Below, piece after piece: positions 54,589 through 63,886 of a stretch of DNA of 64,000 nt. The notes under the pieces were generated by a model that saw only the letters and a program-made list of their open reading frames with translations, was not told where the DNA came from and ran no database searches. Position 1 is the first letter of the stretch. Each line of letters starts with the position of its first letter. A program made the translations under genes and the position numbers. This stretch comes from Mycobacterium sp. GA-1199 (GTDB lineage Bacteria > Actinomycetota > Actinomycetes > Mycobacteriales > Mycobacteriaceae): the NCBI RefSeq assembly GCF_001500045.1, contig NZ_LQIX01000001.1, forward strand, positions 1 through 64,000, in the 5' to 3' direction.

Positions 54589-55881
54589 TCACGACGAGCG
54601 GAGGTTTTTCGATTGCGTCGCCTGCTGCCGGTTCGCGTAGATATCGGCTAAGAAGTGCTCGACAGCGACGGCCGCGTGGGCGGCGCGTGCCGAACCGAAC
54701 ATGTCGAAAGCGTGCTGTGCAAAGGGCAATTCGGCGTATGCGACCGGCTGGGCGCTGACGTCCCGCAGCTTGGTGACGAACGCGCGCGCCTGCTCGACGG
54801 GAACCAGCGAGTCGTTGGTCCCGTGCAAGACGAAGAACGGCGGCGCGTCGGCGGTGATGTGGTTCACCGGTGACGCCTCGAAGTAGGTCTCGAAGGCCGA
54901 CTTCTGCGGTTGCTTGATGACCATCTGCTCGAGCAGTTCGGGCATCGACGGATGCATCGCGTCCTCGAAGCGGGTGAAGTCGTAGACGCCGTAGAACGGC
55001 ACCGCGGCCTGCACCCGGGTGTCGACGTCTTCGAAGCCCGGCTGATACCGCGGGTCGTTGGGCGTCAGCGCCGCCAGCGACGACAGATGCCCGCCGGCCG
55101 AGCCGCCGGTGATCGCGATGAAGTCCGGGTCACCGCCGTACTCGGCGATGTGCGTCTTGACCCACGCCAGCGCGCGTTTGACGTCGACGATGTGGTCGGG
55201 CCACGTGTTGCGTGGGCTGTGGCGGTAATTGATCGCCACGCAGATCCAGCCGAGCTCGGCGAGATGACTCATCAAGGGATGTGCCTGTCCGCGTTTGTTT
55301 CCCGTCACCCAGGCGCCGCCAGGGATCTGGAACAGGACCGGTGCCTTGCCGTTTCGGTCGAGGTCGGGACGACGCCAGATGTCGAGCTGGTTCGCCCGGC
55401 TGTATTCGCCGTAGCTGATGTCGCCGTCGTGGGCGTAGTCGCGGTAGATGCGCATCATCCGCAGCGCGCCCGGCGTCTTGGCGGTACCGCCGCCGGCCGG
55501 CTGGCGCCACAGGCCCGACGAGTCGGTGCGGCGATCGGCGCCCAGGCCGCGGTCCAGCGCCTCAGTCAGCGGGGCAGCCGCTTTGTGGCCCGCGCGGTTG
55601 AAGTTCAGCAGCCCGATCGCCGAGATGGCGGCCACCACCCACGCGACCACGCGCACCGGACGGCTCAGGCGCCGAGTGGTCAACGCCAGACCGCCGATCT
55701 GGCTCACCAGCGTCTGCAGTGGGAACTCGCTCACCACCAAACCGAACCCGAACGAGAAGATCGACGGGTAGCCCTTACGCACCAGCGGTCGGTAGCCGTT
55801 GAGCGTCGAGGCCGCGGTGACTGCCGTGACAACTATTGCCGCGACCTGCTGGGCGATGCGGCCGATTCGCGCCTTCTTCAT
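54589..55881 (-). CDS. Alpha/beta-hydrolase, BD-FAE/carboxylesterase type, membrane-anchored
   Basis: 430 residues from the ATG at 55881 (MKKARIGRIAQ). Three or four hydrophobic segments in the first 120 residues anchor it. The hydrolase domain has the oxyanion IPGGAWVTG, the nucleophile in TGGSAGGHLS, the acid in HGTNDSLVP and the His in FAQHAFD. It should hydrolyse lipid or acyl esters at the membrane, as lip-class mycobacterial esterases do. Substrate unknown. Confidence 0.88.
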   Translation of the reverse strand: MKKARIGRIAQQVAAIVVTAVTAASTLNGYRPLVRKGYPSIFSFGFGLVVSEFPLQTLVSQIGGLALTTRRLSRPVRVVAWVVAAISAIGLLNFNRAGHKAAAPLTEALDRGLGADRRTDSSGLWRQPAGGGTAKTPGALRMMRIYRDYAHDGDISYGEYSRANQLDIWRRPDLDRNGKAPVLFQIPGGAWVTGNKRGQAHPLMSHLAELGWICVAINYRHSPRNTWPDHIVDVKRALAWVKTHIAEYGGDPDFIAITGGSAGGHLSSLAALTPNDPRYQPGFEDVDTRVQAAVPFYGVYDFTRFEDAMHPSMPELLEQMVIKQPQKSAFETYFEASPVNHITADAPPFFVLHGTNDSLVPVEQARAFVTKLRDVSAQPVAYAELPFAQHAFDMFGSARAAHAAVAVEHFLADIYANRQQATQSKNLRSS

Positions 55882-56093
55882 GCGGTCACCATACGAGCCG
55901 GCGCCGGTGCGGTGACACGGCCATACGTGCGCAACCCGACGTCCGCGAAGAACGGCCGACACCCCGCTGTGGGAGAATCGGCGGCATTCGCATGGCGTGA
56001 TGGTGCGATCCGCGGGGGGTTCCGCCTGGCACTACACCGACAGGGCCGTCGGTAGCACTCTTTCATGCCTTGACCTGCACGTTTGGAGTTTTA

Positions 56094-57821
56094 ATGGGCG
56101 TCCACAGGAGTTCTGAGGTCGGCACTGCCGCCTCGCCGATCGCGTCAGGCCTCATCTGGCTCTCTGGCGGCGAGCCGCGCGACGTGGCTGCCCGCCACGA
56201 GCGGTCCACCCTGGTCAGCGCCGGTGTGGTGGTGCTGGTCACGGCGCTGCTGGCGTGGCTTGTGGCCGCCTCTGCCCTGGCCGAGTCGACATCCTGGTCG
56301 TTGGCGACCGTCATTGCGGTGACGTCGGTGTTCGGGGTGTTGATCGGTGCTTTGAGCCGCGCGATCGCCGCGGGGGCCGTACGTGGGTCTGGCGTCGCGG
56401 GACGCACCGCGGTCGCGGTCGTGGTCGGGCTTGTGGTCGGTGAGCTTGCCGCCGTCGTCGTGTTCTCCGGATCGGTCGATCGTCTTCTCGACGAGCGGGC
56501 GGCGCGCACGGCCGACTCCAGCCCGGCCGTCGCGAAGGCCGCGGCCGACGTGGACCGCAGCCGGGCCGCGCGCGGCGAGCTCGACGCCGCTGTCGAGCGG
56601 GCCGTGCAGCGCCGGCAGGACGCGCTGGTGGTGGCGCGCTGCGAGTTCAATCCCCGACCCGAGTGCCCGCAGACCGTCATCACCGGCGTGCCCGGCGCCG
56701 GACCCGAGAACCGGACGGCGAACGACTTCCTCGCCGACGCCCAGGAGAGCCTCGACGCCGCGCTGGCCGAGCGCGATCTTCGTGCGCCCGCGCTCGATGC
56801 CCAGGTCGCCGACGCCGAGCAGACGCTGGCGCAAGCCCGGCAGGCCGCGACGGCCGATGCGGATCGGGGACTCGGCGCACGGTGGGTCGCGATGAATGAC
56901 CACACGCTGGCGAACCCGGGGGCGCTGGTGTTGCGGATTCTTGTCGACGGCTTCTTCGTCCTGCTGAGCCTCCTGCCGCTGATTCTTCGGCGGTGGCGCG
57001 GTGAGACGTCGCAGGATCGCGGGATCGCCGCCGACGTCGCGCGGGACCGCGCCGAGCTGGACGCCGACACGGCGGTCGCGGTGAAGCGGGCCGAGGTGCG
57101 TGCGGCCATCGACACGATGTGGGCTGAGCAGCAGCTCGCGAGCGCCCGCATGGCTGTCGAGGCGCAACTGGAGATCGATCGCGAGCAGCAGCGCCGCCGA
57201 GTGATGGAAGCGGTCGACACCGCGATTCCTGCACGTGCGGAACGCATTTCCGAAACCGAAGACGTGTACTTGCCGATTGCTGCGGAGGCCGAAGCGGCGA
57301 GCTTGATTGCAGGGGTACCGGAAGTGGAGGAGCCAGAGAACCTGCCCGCACCCGTCGAGGAAGACCGCGCGGTGGAGCCCGCCAAGGAGGCCGGACGTCC
57401 GCTGATCCCGGGCATCCCGGATGTCACGCGTGCCGCCGCGCGCTGGATTCGCCCGCTGGTGCCGCCGATCATCGTCAACGCGATCGACACCACCACCAAA
57501 CCGCTGCGGAGCGCACGGCAGGTCCTCGAGGAAACCGAAGAGATCCACTTCTCGCTCAAGCGCACCCGAAAGGTGACCACTCACCTCGAAGAGGGCGAAG
57601 ACGTTGCGCGAGAACGCGGTTCTGATGCGACGGCTCGCGCACGGACGACCTCGACGGTATGGGGGGACGTTGACCGACAGGGCTACGGCCGGCTTGGCGG
57701 CGGTGCGGAGCACTCGTCGCCGGCAGTGGCGAAAGGCGACCACCGCGCCGAACTCACCGGGGGCGGCCCTTGTGAACTGAACGCACGCAGCGGCCCCCGG
57801 GAACTGCCTCCCGGCGCTTAA
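56094..57821 (+). CDS. DUF4407 family membrane protein
   Basis: 575 residues from an ATG at 56094. Two or three transmembrane helices at about 40-70, 75-95 and 105-128, a long coiled-coil-like extracytoplasmic stretch rich in Ala/Arg/Glu with two cysteines (CEFNPRPECP), another helix near 285-300 (LVLRILVDGFFVLLSLLPLI), and a long charged cytoplasmic tail. This is the DUF4407 layout. Function is unknown. It is convergent with the gene ending at 57818. Confidence 0.83.
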   Translation: MGVHRSSEVGTAASPIASGLIWLSGGEPRDVAARHERSTLVSAGVVVLVTALLAWLVAASALAESTSWSLATVIAVTSVFGVLIGALSRAIAAGAVRGSGVAGRTAVAVVVGLVVGELAAVVVFSGSVDRLLDERAARTADSSPAVAKAAADVDRSRAARGELDAAVERAVQRRQDALVVARCEFNPRPECPQTVITGVPGAGPENRTANDFLADAQESLDAALAERDLRAPALDAQVADAEQTLAQARQAATADADRGLGARWVAMNDHTLANPGALVLRILVDGFFVLLSLLPLILRRWRGETSQDRGIAADVARDRAELDADTAVAVKRAEVRAAIDTMWAEQQLASARMAVEAQLEIDREQQRRRVMEAVDTAIPARAERISETEDVYLPIAAEAEAASLIAGVPEVEEPENLPAPVEEDRAVEPAKEAGRPLIPGIPDVTRAAARWIRPLVPPIIVNAIDTTTKPLRSARQVLEETEEIHFSLKRTRKVTTHLEEGEDVARERGSDATARARTTSTVWGDVDRQGYGRLGGGAEHSSPAVAKGDHRAELTGGGPCELNARSGPRELPPGA

Positions 57822-58783
57822 TCCTTGGCGGCGGCGCGCACCTGTCTGTCGATTCGGTCGATGAGGTCATCATCGACGACAACCTCTAGCACGACCGTGC
57901 CGTAATCGACATCGCCTGGCGCGTAACGCGCTACCGTGGGCATCTCCTCGACCAGCTCGACGAGTTCGTCGATGAACGCGTGGAAGCCGTCGAGCGGAAC
58001 ATCCATCAGCAGCTTGCAGTCGGCGAGCAGTCCGGTGTACGCCGAGGGCACGCGGACATCACGGCACCGCTCGGCCAGCTCGAGGAACCGCTCGTAAGAG
58101 TCCATCAGCCGGTTGGCCGCGTGCACGATGCCCTCGGCGTCGGCGGTGCTCTCGTTATCACCGAACACGTCCATGAGCGCCGGTGCGCGGATGAACGATT
58201 CGACCTGATGGGCGAGTTCGTAGAGGTCGTCAAGGCAGTCTTCGACGAAAGCAGCCACCTGCGGGCCGTTGCGTGCGTAGGGACCCCGCGCCGTTGTGTA
58301 GCCCAGGTCGAGATCGCGTAGCCGCGGCCGCACATCCGCGAGACGTTGGACGAGAACGGACACGAACGCCGCCCACCGCCACTCCGTCCGCTTCTCAGCC
58401 AACAGCCTGTCGAGTTCGGCTGAGGTATGGACGATCTCGGCGAAGTCATGGTTCTCGTCGGGCGCATCGGCCGACGGTACTGAGGGCTGTGGCGAGAGCG
58501 AGCCCATTAACTTCGCGCCCTCGACGCCGTAGATCCCCCTGGCGTCGCCGCGACGCGCCCAACGATGCTGACGGTCGGCACGGTGAGCCAGGATTTCGGC
58601 CTCGCGGGCGGCCGCCAGCCGACGCTCCTGCTCGCGACGGACAAGCGCCCGGATCGCGAAGAACAACCCGATGGCGACGCCGACCCCGATGATGATCCAG
58701 TAGTAGGTGACGACCACCCAGATCAGGAGCAGCAGGCCGAAGACACCGGCCACTCCACCGGAATCCGCACCGCGGCTTGCCAT
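57818..58783 (-). CDS. Membrane-anchored hypothetical protein
   Basis: 321 residues from the ATG at 58783 (MASRGADSGG). A long hydrophobic stretch at about 12-42 (one or two helices) is followed by a basic segment rich in R-E-Q-E-R-R and a large soluble helical domain. The sequence does not match any family I know by name. The last four bases overlap the DUF4407 gene stop region on the opposite strand. It may be in an operon with the DUF732 gene 38 bp upstream. Confidence 0.72.
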   Translation of the reverse strand: MASRGADSGGVAGVFGLLLLIWVVVTYYWIIIGVGVAIGLFFAIRALVRREQERRLAAAREAEILAHRADRQHRWARRGDARGIYGVEGAKLMGSLSPQPSVPSADAPDENHDFAEIVHTSAELDRLLAEKRTEWRWAAFVSVLVQRLADVRPRLRDLDLGYTTARGPYARNGPQVAAFVEDCLDDLYELAHQVESFIRAPALMDVFGDNESTADAEGIVHAANRLMDSYERFLELAERCRDVRVPSAYTGLLADCKLLMDVPLDGFHAFIDELVELVEEMPTVARYAPGDVDYGTVVLEVVVDDDLIDRIDRQVRAAAKD

Positions 58784-58821
58784 CACGACCGCCCGTACAC
58801 CTTGGCGAACATCTCGAGCAC

Positions 58822-59163
58822 CTACAGCGGCTGCGTGTAGCCGATCCCGCGTGCCCATTCGACGACCGCCGGCTTGGCGTCCAGGCACATCGTGTTGACT
58901 GCCGACAGCAGCACGATCGCCGACTCCGCCGGCGCGAACCCCGTTCGTTGCAGCTTGCCCAGCACCGCCGGCGGTGGCACCCCGAAGCGAAGCTCGTGAC
59001 AGAGCTCCTTGCCGATCTCGATCATGTCGACCATCGAGCTGTAGTAGACGCCCATGTTGTCGAGCTGCGCGATGAAGTCGTACTGATCGGCGTGCGCCGG
59101 AGTCGACGACAGCACCAATCCGCAGACCGCGAGCGCACCCGCGATTACCCCACGTCCGCGCAT
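58822..59163 (-). CDS. DUF732 secreted protein
   Basis: 113 residues with a signal peptide (MRGRGVIAGALAVCGLVLSS, cleavage at THAD-like TPAHAD). The mature part has the DUF732 pattern DFIAQLDNMGVYYSS...G.ELCHELRFG...NTMCLD, with two cysteines expected to pair outside the cell. These are small mycobacterial secreted proteins of unknown role. Confidence 0.9.
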   Translation of the reverse strand: MRGRGVIAGALAVCGLVLSSTPAHADQYDFIAQLDNMGVYYSSMVDMIEIGKELCHELRFGVPPPAVLGKLQRTGFAPAESAIVLLSAVNTMCLDAKPAVVEWARGIGYTQPL

Positions 59164-59333
59164 GATCCCCCCTTGATTTAGCGCTTGAGGAAGACGGTAA
59201 ACCGGACCACCGACAAATCCGCGGCACCGGCCTCACCCGGAGTGACGGACCCCGTGGCTAACATCGAGACCAAGCTCATGGGGGAGGGGTTCGACATGCG
59301 GTGGTGGCATCGACGCACGGCACGGAGGGGCCG

Positions 59334-61001
59334 ATGACGATCACCCCCACCGACACACCGCGGCTGGCCAACCGCGCCGAGCGACGCGTCTACCAGGCTC
59401 TCGTCGAGCAACTCCAGCCCAACGACCTCGTCATCGCCGGCCAGCGCGTCACCGACCATCTCAAGGATCACGAGGTCGACTTCGTCGTCGCCATCGAAGG
59501 CGCGGGCATTGCGTGCCTGGAGGTCAAGGGCGGCGAGGTCTGGCACGACGGCGCGAACTGGCGTCAGAAGCGCGGCGGGCGCGAGTGCACCATCGAACCC
59601 GTCCGCCAGGCCCGCGAGGCCTGCTACGCCCTGCGCGACTACATCGAGAAGGACCCCCGCTGGACGCAGGGCCGTCTACGCTGGGACCACGTCGTCGTGT
59701 TGCCGAACACCGAACTGCCCGCTGACTTCGCCTTGTCGGACTGCCCCCGCTGGAAGGTCATCGACCGCAACGATCTCAAGGACATCGACGGCAAACTGCG
59801 CCACATCCTCGTCAGCCAGGAACTCAACCGTCCGCTGCTCAACCGGGACGGCATCGACCAGATCATCACCGCGCTGAGTGGGCGGGGACTGCCGCAACGC
59901 GACGTCGTCGCTCGGGCACTGGACAACGAGGATGCGGCCGACGCGCTCACCGAGCATCAGGCCGTCATCCTTGACGCCACCCGCTTGCTCAACCGCATCG
60001 AGGTCCGCGGCGGTGCGGGCAGCGGCAAGACGTTCCTCGCGATGGAGCAGGCTCGCCGACTGGCGCAGCGGGGTCAACGTGTCGCCCTGGTCTGCTACTC
60101 CCATGGCCTCGCGTCGTACCTCGAGCGCATCACCGCTACCTGGCCGCGGCGCCAACAACCCGGCTACGTCGGCGAATTCCATGCCCTCGGCGTGCAGTGG
60201 GGCGCACCGGAGGGGCCCGACGAGTCGCTGCGTACTGAGGAGACGGTCAAGTTCTGGGAGCACGATCTGCCGGAGCAAATGGCGGAGCTGGCAACGCAAT
60301 TGGACACCGGGCATCGCTTCGATTCCATCGTCGTCGATGAGGCGCAGGACTTCGCCGACTCCTGGTGGGAGCCGCTGCTGATCGCACTGAAGGATCCGGA
60401 TGAGGGCGGCCTGTACGTGTTCACCGATGAGGGGCAGCGCGTCTTCAATCGCTACGGATCCCCGCCGGTGCCGTTGGTGCCGCTGATTCTGGACCACAAT
60501 CTGCGCAACACCCGCCAGATCGCGAACGCGTTCCAACCGCTCGTCGATCACCCGATGCGGTTCCTCGGCGGGGAGGGGCCCGCGGTCGAGTTCGTTGCCT
60601 GCAGCCGTGAGGATGCACTCGACGTCGGTGACGATCAGATCGAGGCACTCCTCGAAGAGGGTTGGCGGCCTGAGGATCTCGCGCTACTGACGACGGGCAG
60701 CCGGCATCCCGAGCAGGCGGAGCGTCAGAAGGCCGGCCACAAGGCGTACTGGGACAGCTTCTGGGACAACGACCAAGTGTTCTACGGTCATGTGCTCGGC
60801 TTCAAAGGTCTCGAGCGGCGCGCGGTCGTCTTGGTGGTCAACGATTCGGGCCAGTTCGAGCGCTCGCGCGAACGGCTTTACGTCGGATTGTCTCGGGCCC
60901 GCGACCGACTCGTGGTGTGCGGCGATCCCGAGTTCATCCGCGAGGTGGGTGGCCCGGATTTGGCGCGTCGGCTGAACATCGAAGAGGCGAGATCCCAATA
61001 G
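59334..61001 (+). CDS. NERD nuclease-related domain fused to UvrD-like helicase
   Basis: 555 residues from the ATG at 59334 (GGAGG five bases upstream). Residues 8-120 are a NERD domain: HEVDFVVAIEGAGIACLEVKGGEVW, a PD-(D/E)XK-like metal site. Then an SF1 helicase: Walker A GGAGSGKTFLA, Walker B SIVVDEAQDFADSW, motif III region FTDEGQRVFNR, LDHNLRNTRQIA, GFKGLERRAV and a motif VI YVGLSRARDRLVV. The enzyme should process DNA, in repair or in defence. No partner gene is linked, so the role is open. Confidence 0.9.
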   Translation: MTITPTDTPRLANRAERRVYQALVEQLQPNDLVIAGQRVTDHLKDHEVDFVVAIEGAGIACLEVKGGEVWHDGANWRQKRGGRECTIEPVRQAREACYALRDYIEKDPRWTQGRLRWDHVVVLPNTELPADFALSDCPRWKVIDRNDLKDIDGKLRHILVSQELNRPLLNRDGIDQIITALSGRGLPQRDVVARALDNEDAADALTEHQAVILDATRLLNRIEVRGGAGSGKTFLAMEQARRLAQRGQRVALVCYSHGLASYLERITATWPRRQQPGYVGEFHALGVQWGAPEGPDESLRTEETVKFWEHDLPEQMAELATQLDTGHRFDSIVVDEAQDFADSWWEPLLIALKDPDEGGLYVFTDEGQRVFNRYGSPPVPLVPLILDHNLRNTRQIANAFQPLVDHPMRFLGGEGPAVEFVACSREDALDVGDDQIEALLEEGWRPEDLALLTTGSRHPEQAERQKAGHKAYWDSFWDNDQVFYGHVLGFKGLERRAVVLVVNDSGQFERSRERLYVGLSRARDRLVVCGDPEFIREVGGPDLARRLNIEEARSQ

Positions 61002-61089
61002 GCCCCGTCGGCTCGGTCATGGACGCGAGGTTGAAGTCGACCACCGGCGACTCATGACATGAGCGCGGCGGAAAGTAGTCGCCGTGATG

Positions 61090-61428
61090 CTAATCGCTTC
61101 TAGGCGTGAGAATCACTGGACTGGCAGTCAATGGTTCGATCACAACACCGACGTCCTTCATGGGCTCGATCGAGTGATTGGTGTCCATCACGGTCTGTAC
61201 GTCGCCCTCGAGGATCATGTATGCGGCGCGGTTCATCCGACCGTAGAACTCTTTCATCGAATCCACGCTGCGGAAGACCGGCATGTACCGGACACCCTCG
61301 CGCTCCAGTAAGAACAGCCTCTGCTCGCCGTCGTTGGTGTTACCGAACGGAGTGGAGTAGAAGACCTTGCCCTCGGCGGTCGCAGCTGTATCGGGCTGCT
61401 TCTGGTTCGTCTTCTTCAACAGTCTCAC
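61090..61428 (-). CDS. SseB-family protein
   Basis: 112 residues from the GTG at 61428, which AAGGAGGT at 61432-61439 precedes closely; the frame further upstream is not coding-like. The core VFYSTPFGNTNDGEQRLFLLE...MPVFRSVDSMKEFYGRM and the later DVQTVMDTNHSIEPMKDVGVVIEP match SseB-type proteins (PF07179), small cytoplasmic proteins of unclear function. The gene follows the ARH fusion on the same strand. Confidence 0.72.
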   Translation of the reverse strand: MRLLKKTNQKQPDTAATAEGKVFYSTPFGNTNDGEQRLFLLEREGVRYMPVFRSVDSMKEFYGRMNRAAYMILEGDVQTVMDTNHSIEPMKDVGVVIEPLTASPVILTPRSD

Positions 61429-61546
61429 CGTACCTCCTTGCTGTACACGCCAAACGGCGAGTGAAAGACGACGCCGTAGAAACAGTTCGGGTCGCCGGTT
61501 CCCACCAAAGCGAGGTCGCCGTGCCGTCGGAGGTATCCATGTCTGC

Positions 61547-63007
61547 TCACGAGGCCACCTTTCGACCATCTGTCATCGGTCCAAGACGTCGCAACGCCCC
61601 GCGAAACGCCGGGTTCGGATATGCACCTGGCAACACCGCGACGACATCTCGCAGTGCTTCTTCGACTCCGACGCCCTTCAGCCGCGCCCCGTACAAGGCG
61701 CCGATGGTCGGCGTGCGGCTGTACGCGGCCACGCAGTGCACCAGCACTGTGTGTCCCTCACTCCGTAGTTCCTCGAGCAATCGCACCGTGTCCGTCAAAA
61801 CGAAGTCCAGGTGCGGGTTTTCGTCATGGCTCGTGCGGTCGATCAGCCGTACCTCGATGTGCGGGAGGTCGTGGCGCACATCATCGTCGGCCAATCGACA
61901 CAACGAGAACACGGCGTCGACTTCCGTAGGAAGTTTCCTCAGGACGCCGATCCCGCCGAGCAAGACGCCCTCGTCATAGGGGTGACGTGCGCAGGTACTG
62001 ATCGACGAATCGGAGTACGCGTAATCGAAAGGGTCTGGTTCACCACCACGTTCGATGGCCGACGCCAGCGCGACCAGGTCATGCGCGCCCATGCCAGGCC
62101 ACCCGTGCAGCACCCGCCGCCATGCACTCGGAATCGCCGAAGCCCCATACGCCGCACCGAGCAGACCGCCCGCGATGGCCGCCACCGTGTCGGTGTCGTA
62201 TCCCGCGCGCACCGCGGCGTCCAATGCCAGCCGAAGATGGTCTGCGCGGAAGATGCCCGCCTCCGGGTCGTCCTTCGGCACGGGGGTCGTCGCAATCGCC
62301 GACCACGCCGCCTGCATCGCTGTGACCACCCAGCCGTTGTTGGGAAAGGACGCGGGTGCTGCGGACTCGGCGGCGTCCAGGCGGGTGGCCCAGAGGTCGC
62401 GACGCTCGCCGGCGATGTGACGTAATCCGACACGCGCATCGAGCTCGCCGGTGAGCACCGCGTGCCGTATGGCACAGCACCACAACACGCAGGCCTCACG
62501 GGCGTCCTCGTCGTGGTGGGTCAGCTCGCTGATCGCGCGCGCCGCCTCGACCATCGCGTCCTCGTCGTCGAGGTAAGCGAGCGCGATGGGAGCCGTGCGC
62601 ATCAGGGAGCCGTTTCCCGCCGTGCGGCCGGTCTGGCGGTGAAGGGCCTCGGATGCGCGCCGCGCGTCTGCCGCGGTGATGCGGCTATCACGAGACGCCG
62701 AGCGCAGGACGGAACCCGTCTGATTGCCAACATCTTTGGCTGTGCGCGACCATTCGAGCCATCGACTCACGATCGCATCTTGCGATGCGGTATCTCGCAG
62801 ATCTGCACCAGTAGCCGCTACCTTGGCGATCGCAACCGCCATCGCGGTGTCATCAGTCCATTCGCCGCGCTGCCACGGTCCGCCGCCGACCATCGCCACG
62901 TCGAGTTCTGGTGCGCGTGGCGGTTGGAACTCATATGGCGCACCCAGCGCATCCCCCGCGGCAGTGCCCAGCAGTACACCTTCAACGCGGTCATTGTATG
63001 CAGTCAT
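61547..63007 (-). CDS. ADP-ribosylglycohydrolase fused to dual-specificity phosphatase
   Basis: 486 residues. The N-terminal 330 is a DraG/ARH domain: GTAAGDALGAPYEF, EWTDDTAMAVAIA (metal-binding Asp pair), GNGSLMRTAP and the C-terminal metal site GYDTDTVAAIAGGLLGAAYG. Residues about 365-475 form a dual-specificity phosphatase with the P-loop VHCVAAYSRTPTI (C-x5-R-T). It should remove ADP-ribose from protein or nucleic acid and may dephosphorylate as well. It is divergent from an NrtR-type regulator with a palindrome between, which supports control by NAD-related signals. Confidence 0.9.
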   Translation of the reverse strand: MTAYNDRVEGVLLGTAAGDALGAPYEFQPPRAPELDVAMVGGGPWQRGEWTDDTAMAVAIAKVAATGADLRDTASQDAIVSRWLEWSRTAKDVGNQTGSVLRSASRDSRITAADARRASEALHRQTGRTAGNGSLMRTAPIALAYLDDEDAMVEAARAISELTHHDEDAREACVLWCCAIRHAVLTGELDARVGLRHIAGERRDLWATRLDAAESAAPASFPNNGWVVTAMQAAWSAIATTPVPKDDPEAGIFRADHLRLALDAAVRAGYDTDTVAAIAGGLLGAAYGASAIPSAWRRVLHGWPGMGAHDLVALASAIERGGEPDPFDYAYSDSSISTCARHPYDEGVLLGGIGVLRKLPTEVDAVFSLCRLADDDVRHDLPHIEVRLIDRTSHDENPHLDFVLTDTVRLLEELRSEGHTVLVHCVAAYSRTPTIGALYGARLKGVGVEEALRDVVAVLPGAYPNPAFRGALRRLGPMTDGRKVAS

Positions 63008-63025
63008 TTGGCCCCCTCCAGGTAT

Positions 63026-63048
63026 AGTTTGCGCAATTATGCGCTAAA
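63026..63048. promoter_or_regulatory. Candidate NrtR operator
   Basis: GCGCA-ATTA-TGCGC at 63031-63044 is an exact inverted repeat, extended to TTTGCGC / GCGCTAA at 63028-63047 with one mismatch. It is 18 bp upstream of the ARH fusion start and 30 bp upstream of the Nudix regulator gene, where an operator for both is expected. Confidence 0.55.
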
Positions 63049-63077
63049 TGTCAAACACTGTACGCTGAGGCTCCGAC

Positions 63078-63731
63078 ATGAGTGAGAAGGCGTACCGAGA
63101 CACCAGCGGGCGGAAGCTGACCGACTACCCGCGACCCTCGGTCGCCGTCGACACGGCGTTACTCACGCTCGATCCGCACGCGGGACTGGTCGTGCTCGAG
63201 GTCCGCCGTCCGAAGGGAACGGGCTGGTCGCTCCCTGGCACGTTCGTCCATGAGCGCGAAACACTCGCGCAGGCCGTTGACCGCTCGCTGCGGATGAAAG
63301 CCAACGTGCGTGGGTTGCATCCACGTCAACTTCGCGTCTTCGACGACCCGACGCGCGACGATCGCGGGTGGGTGATGTCGGTTGCCCACGTGCAAGTGGT
63401 GCGTCTGGACCAACTGGCTGATCGATTCTCGGAGAAGACGAGGCTCGTCCCAATCGACGCACCCGGACGGCTGCCATACGACCACGCCGACATCATCAAG
63501 TTGGCAGTCGAGGACGTCCGAAAGCACTACCTAGACAAGCCGGATCCAGATCGCCTTCTCGGTGAGACCTTCACCCTGCGGGAGTTGCGCATGGTCCACG
63601 AAGCGATCGCCGGACAGTCGCTGCAGCGCGACACCTTCCGGCGTGCGATGGAGCCGCACCTCATTGCCACAGGCCTGAGCAGTACCAGCGGCCGGGGCCG
63701 GCCCGCGGAATTATTCCGTCGTCGCAGTTGA
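63078..63731 (+). CDS. NrtR-type Nudix-winged-helix regulator
   Basis: 217 residues. The N-terminal 140 is a Nudix-fold domain (SVAVDTALLTLDPHAGLVVLEVRRPKGTGWSLPGTFVHERETLAQAVDRSL) in which the catalytic Nudix box is degenerate, and the C-terminal 65 is a winged helix (FTLRELRMVHEAIAGQSLQRDTFRRAM). This is the NrtR plan: the Nudix domain senses ADP-ribose or related NAD-derived ligands and releases the wing from DNA. The divergent ARH-phosphatase gene and the palindrome between suggest it is the main target. Confidence 0.87.
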   Translation: MSEKAYRDTSGRKLTDYPRPSVAVDTALLTLDPHAGLVVLEVRRPKGTGWSLPGTFVHERETLAQAVDRSLRMKANVRGLHPRQLRVFDDPTRDDRGWVMSVAHVQVVRLDQLADRFSEKTRLVPIDAPGRLPYDHADIIKLAVEDVRKHYLDKPDPDRLLGETFTLRELRMVHEAIAGQSLQRDTFRRAMEPHLIATGLSSTSGRGRPAELFRRRS

Positions 63732-63886
63732 TCGCGGACGCGGTTAACCGTGTTAGGACAGTCCGCGTCAATCCCCGGTTCCGAATCGCCTCCCGTCGCC
63801 GGGTCGACAGCCACGCTCGGACGAGTCGCGTAACACTTCGATCGGCGATTCACCGTTGCGCGGATCAAATTCGACAATGCGGGTCG

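Noticed and set aside
54910..56055. 381-codon plus-strand frame opposite the esterase
   Set aside because: Shadow with Arg/Val/Asp bias; the minus strand has an intact catalytic triad.
56063..57743. Two long minus-strand frames opposite DUF4407
   Set aside because: Ser/Arg- and Arg/Pro-rich translations with no motif; the plus strand has TM helices and family pattern.
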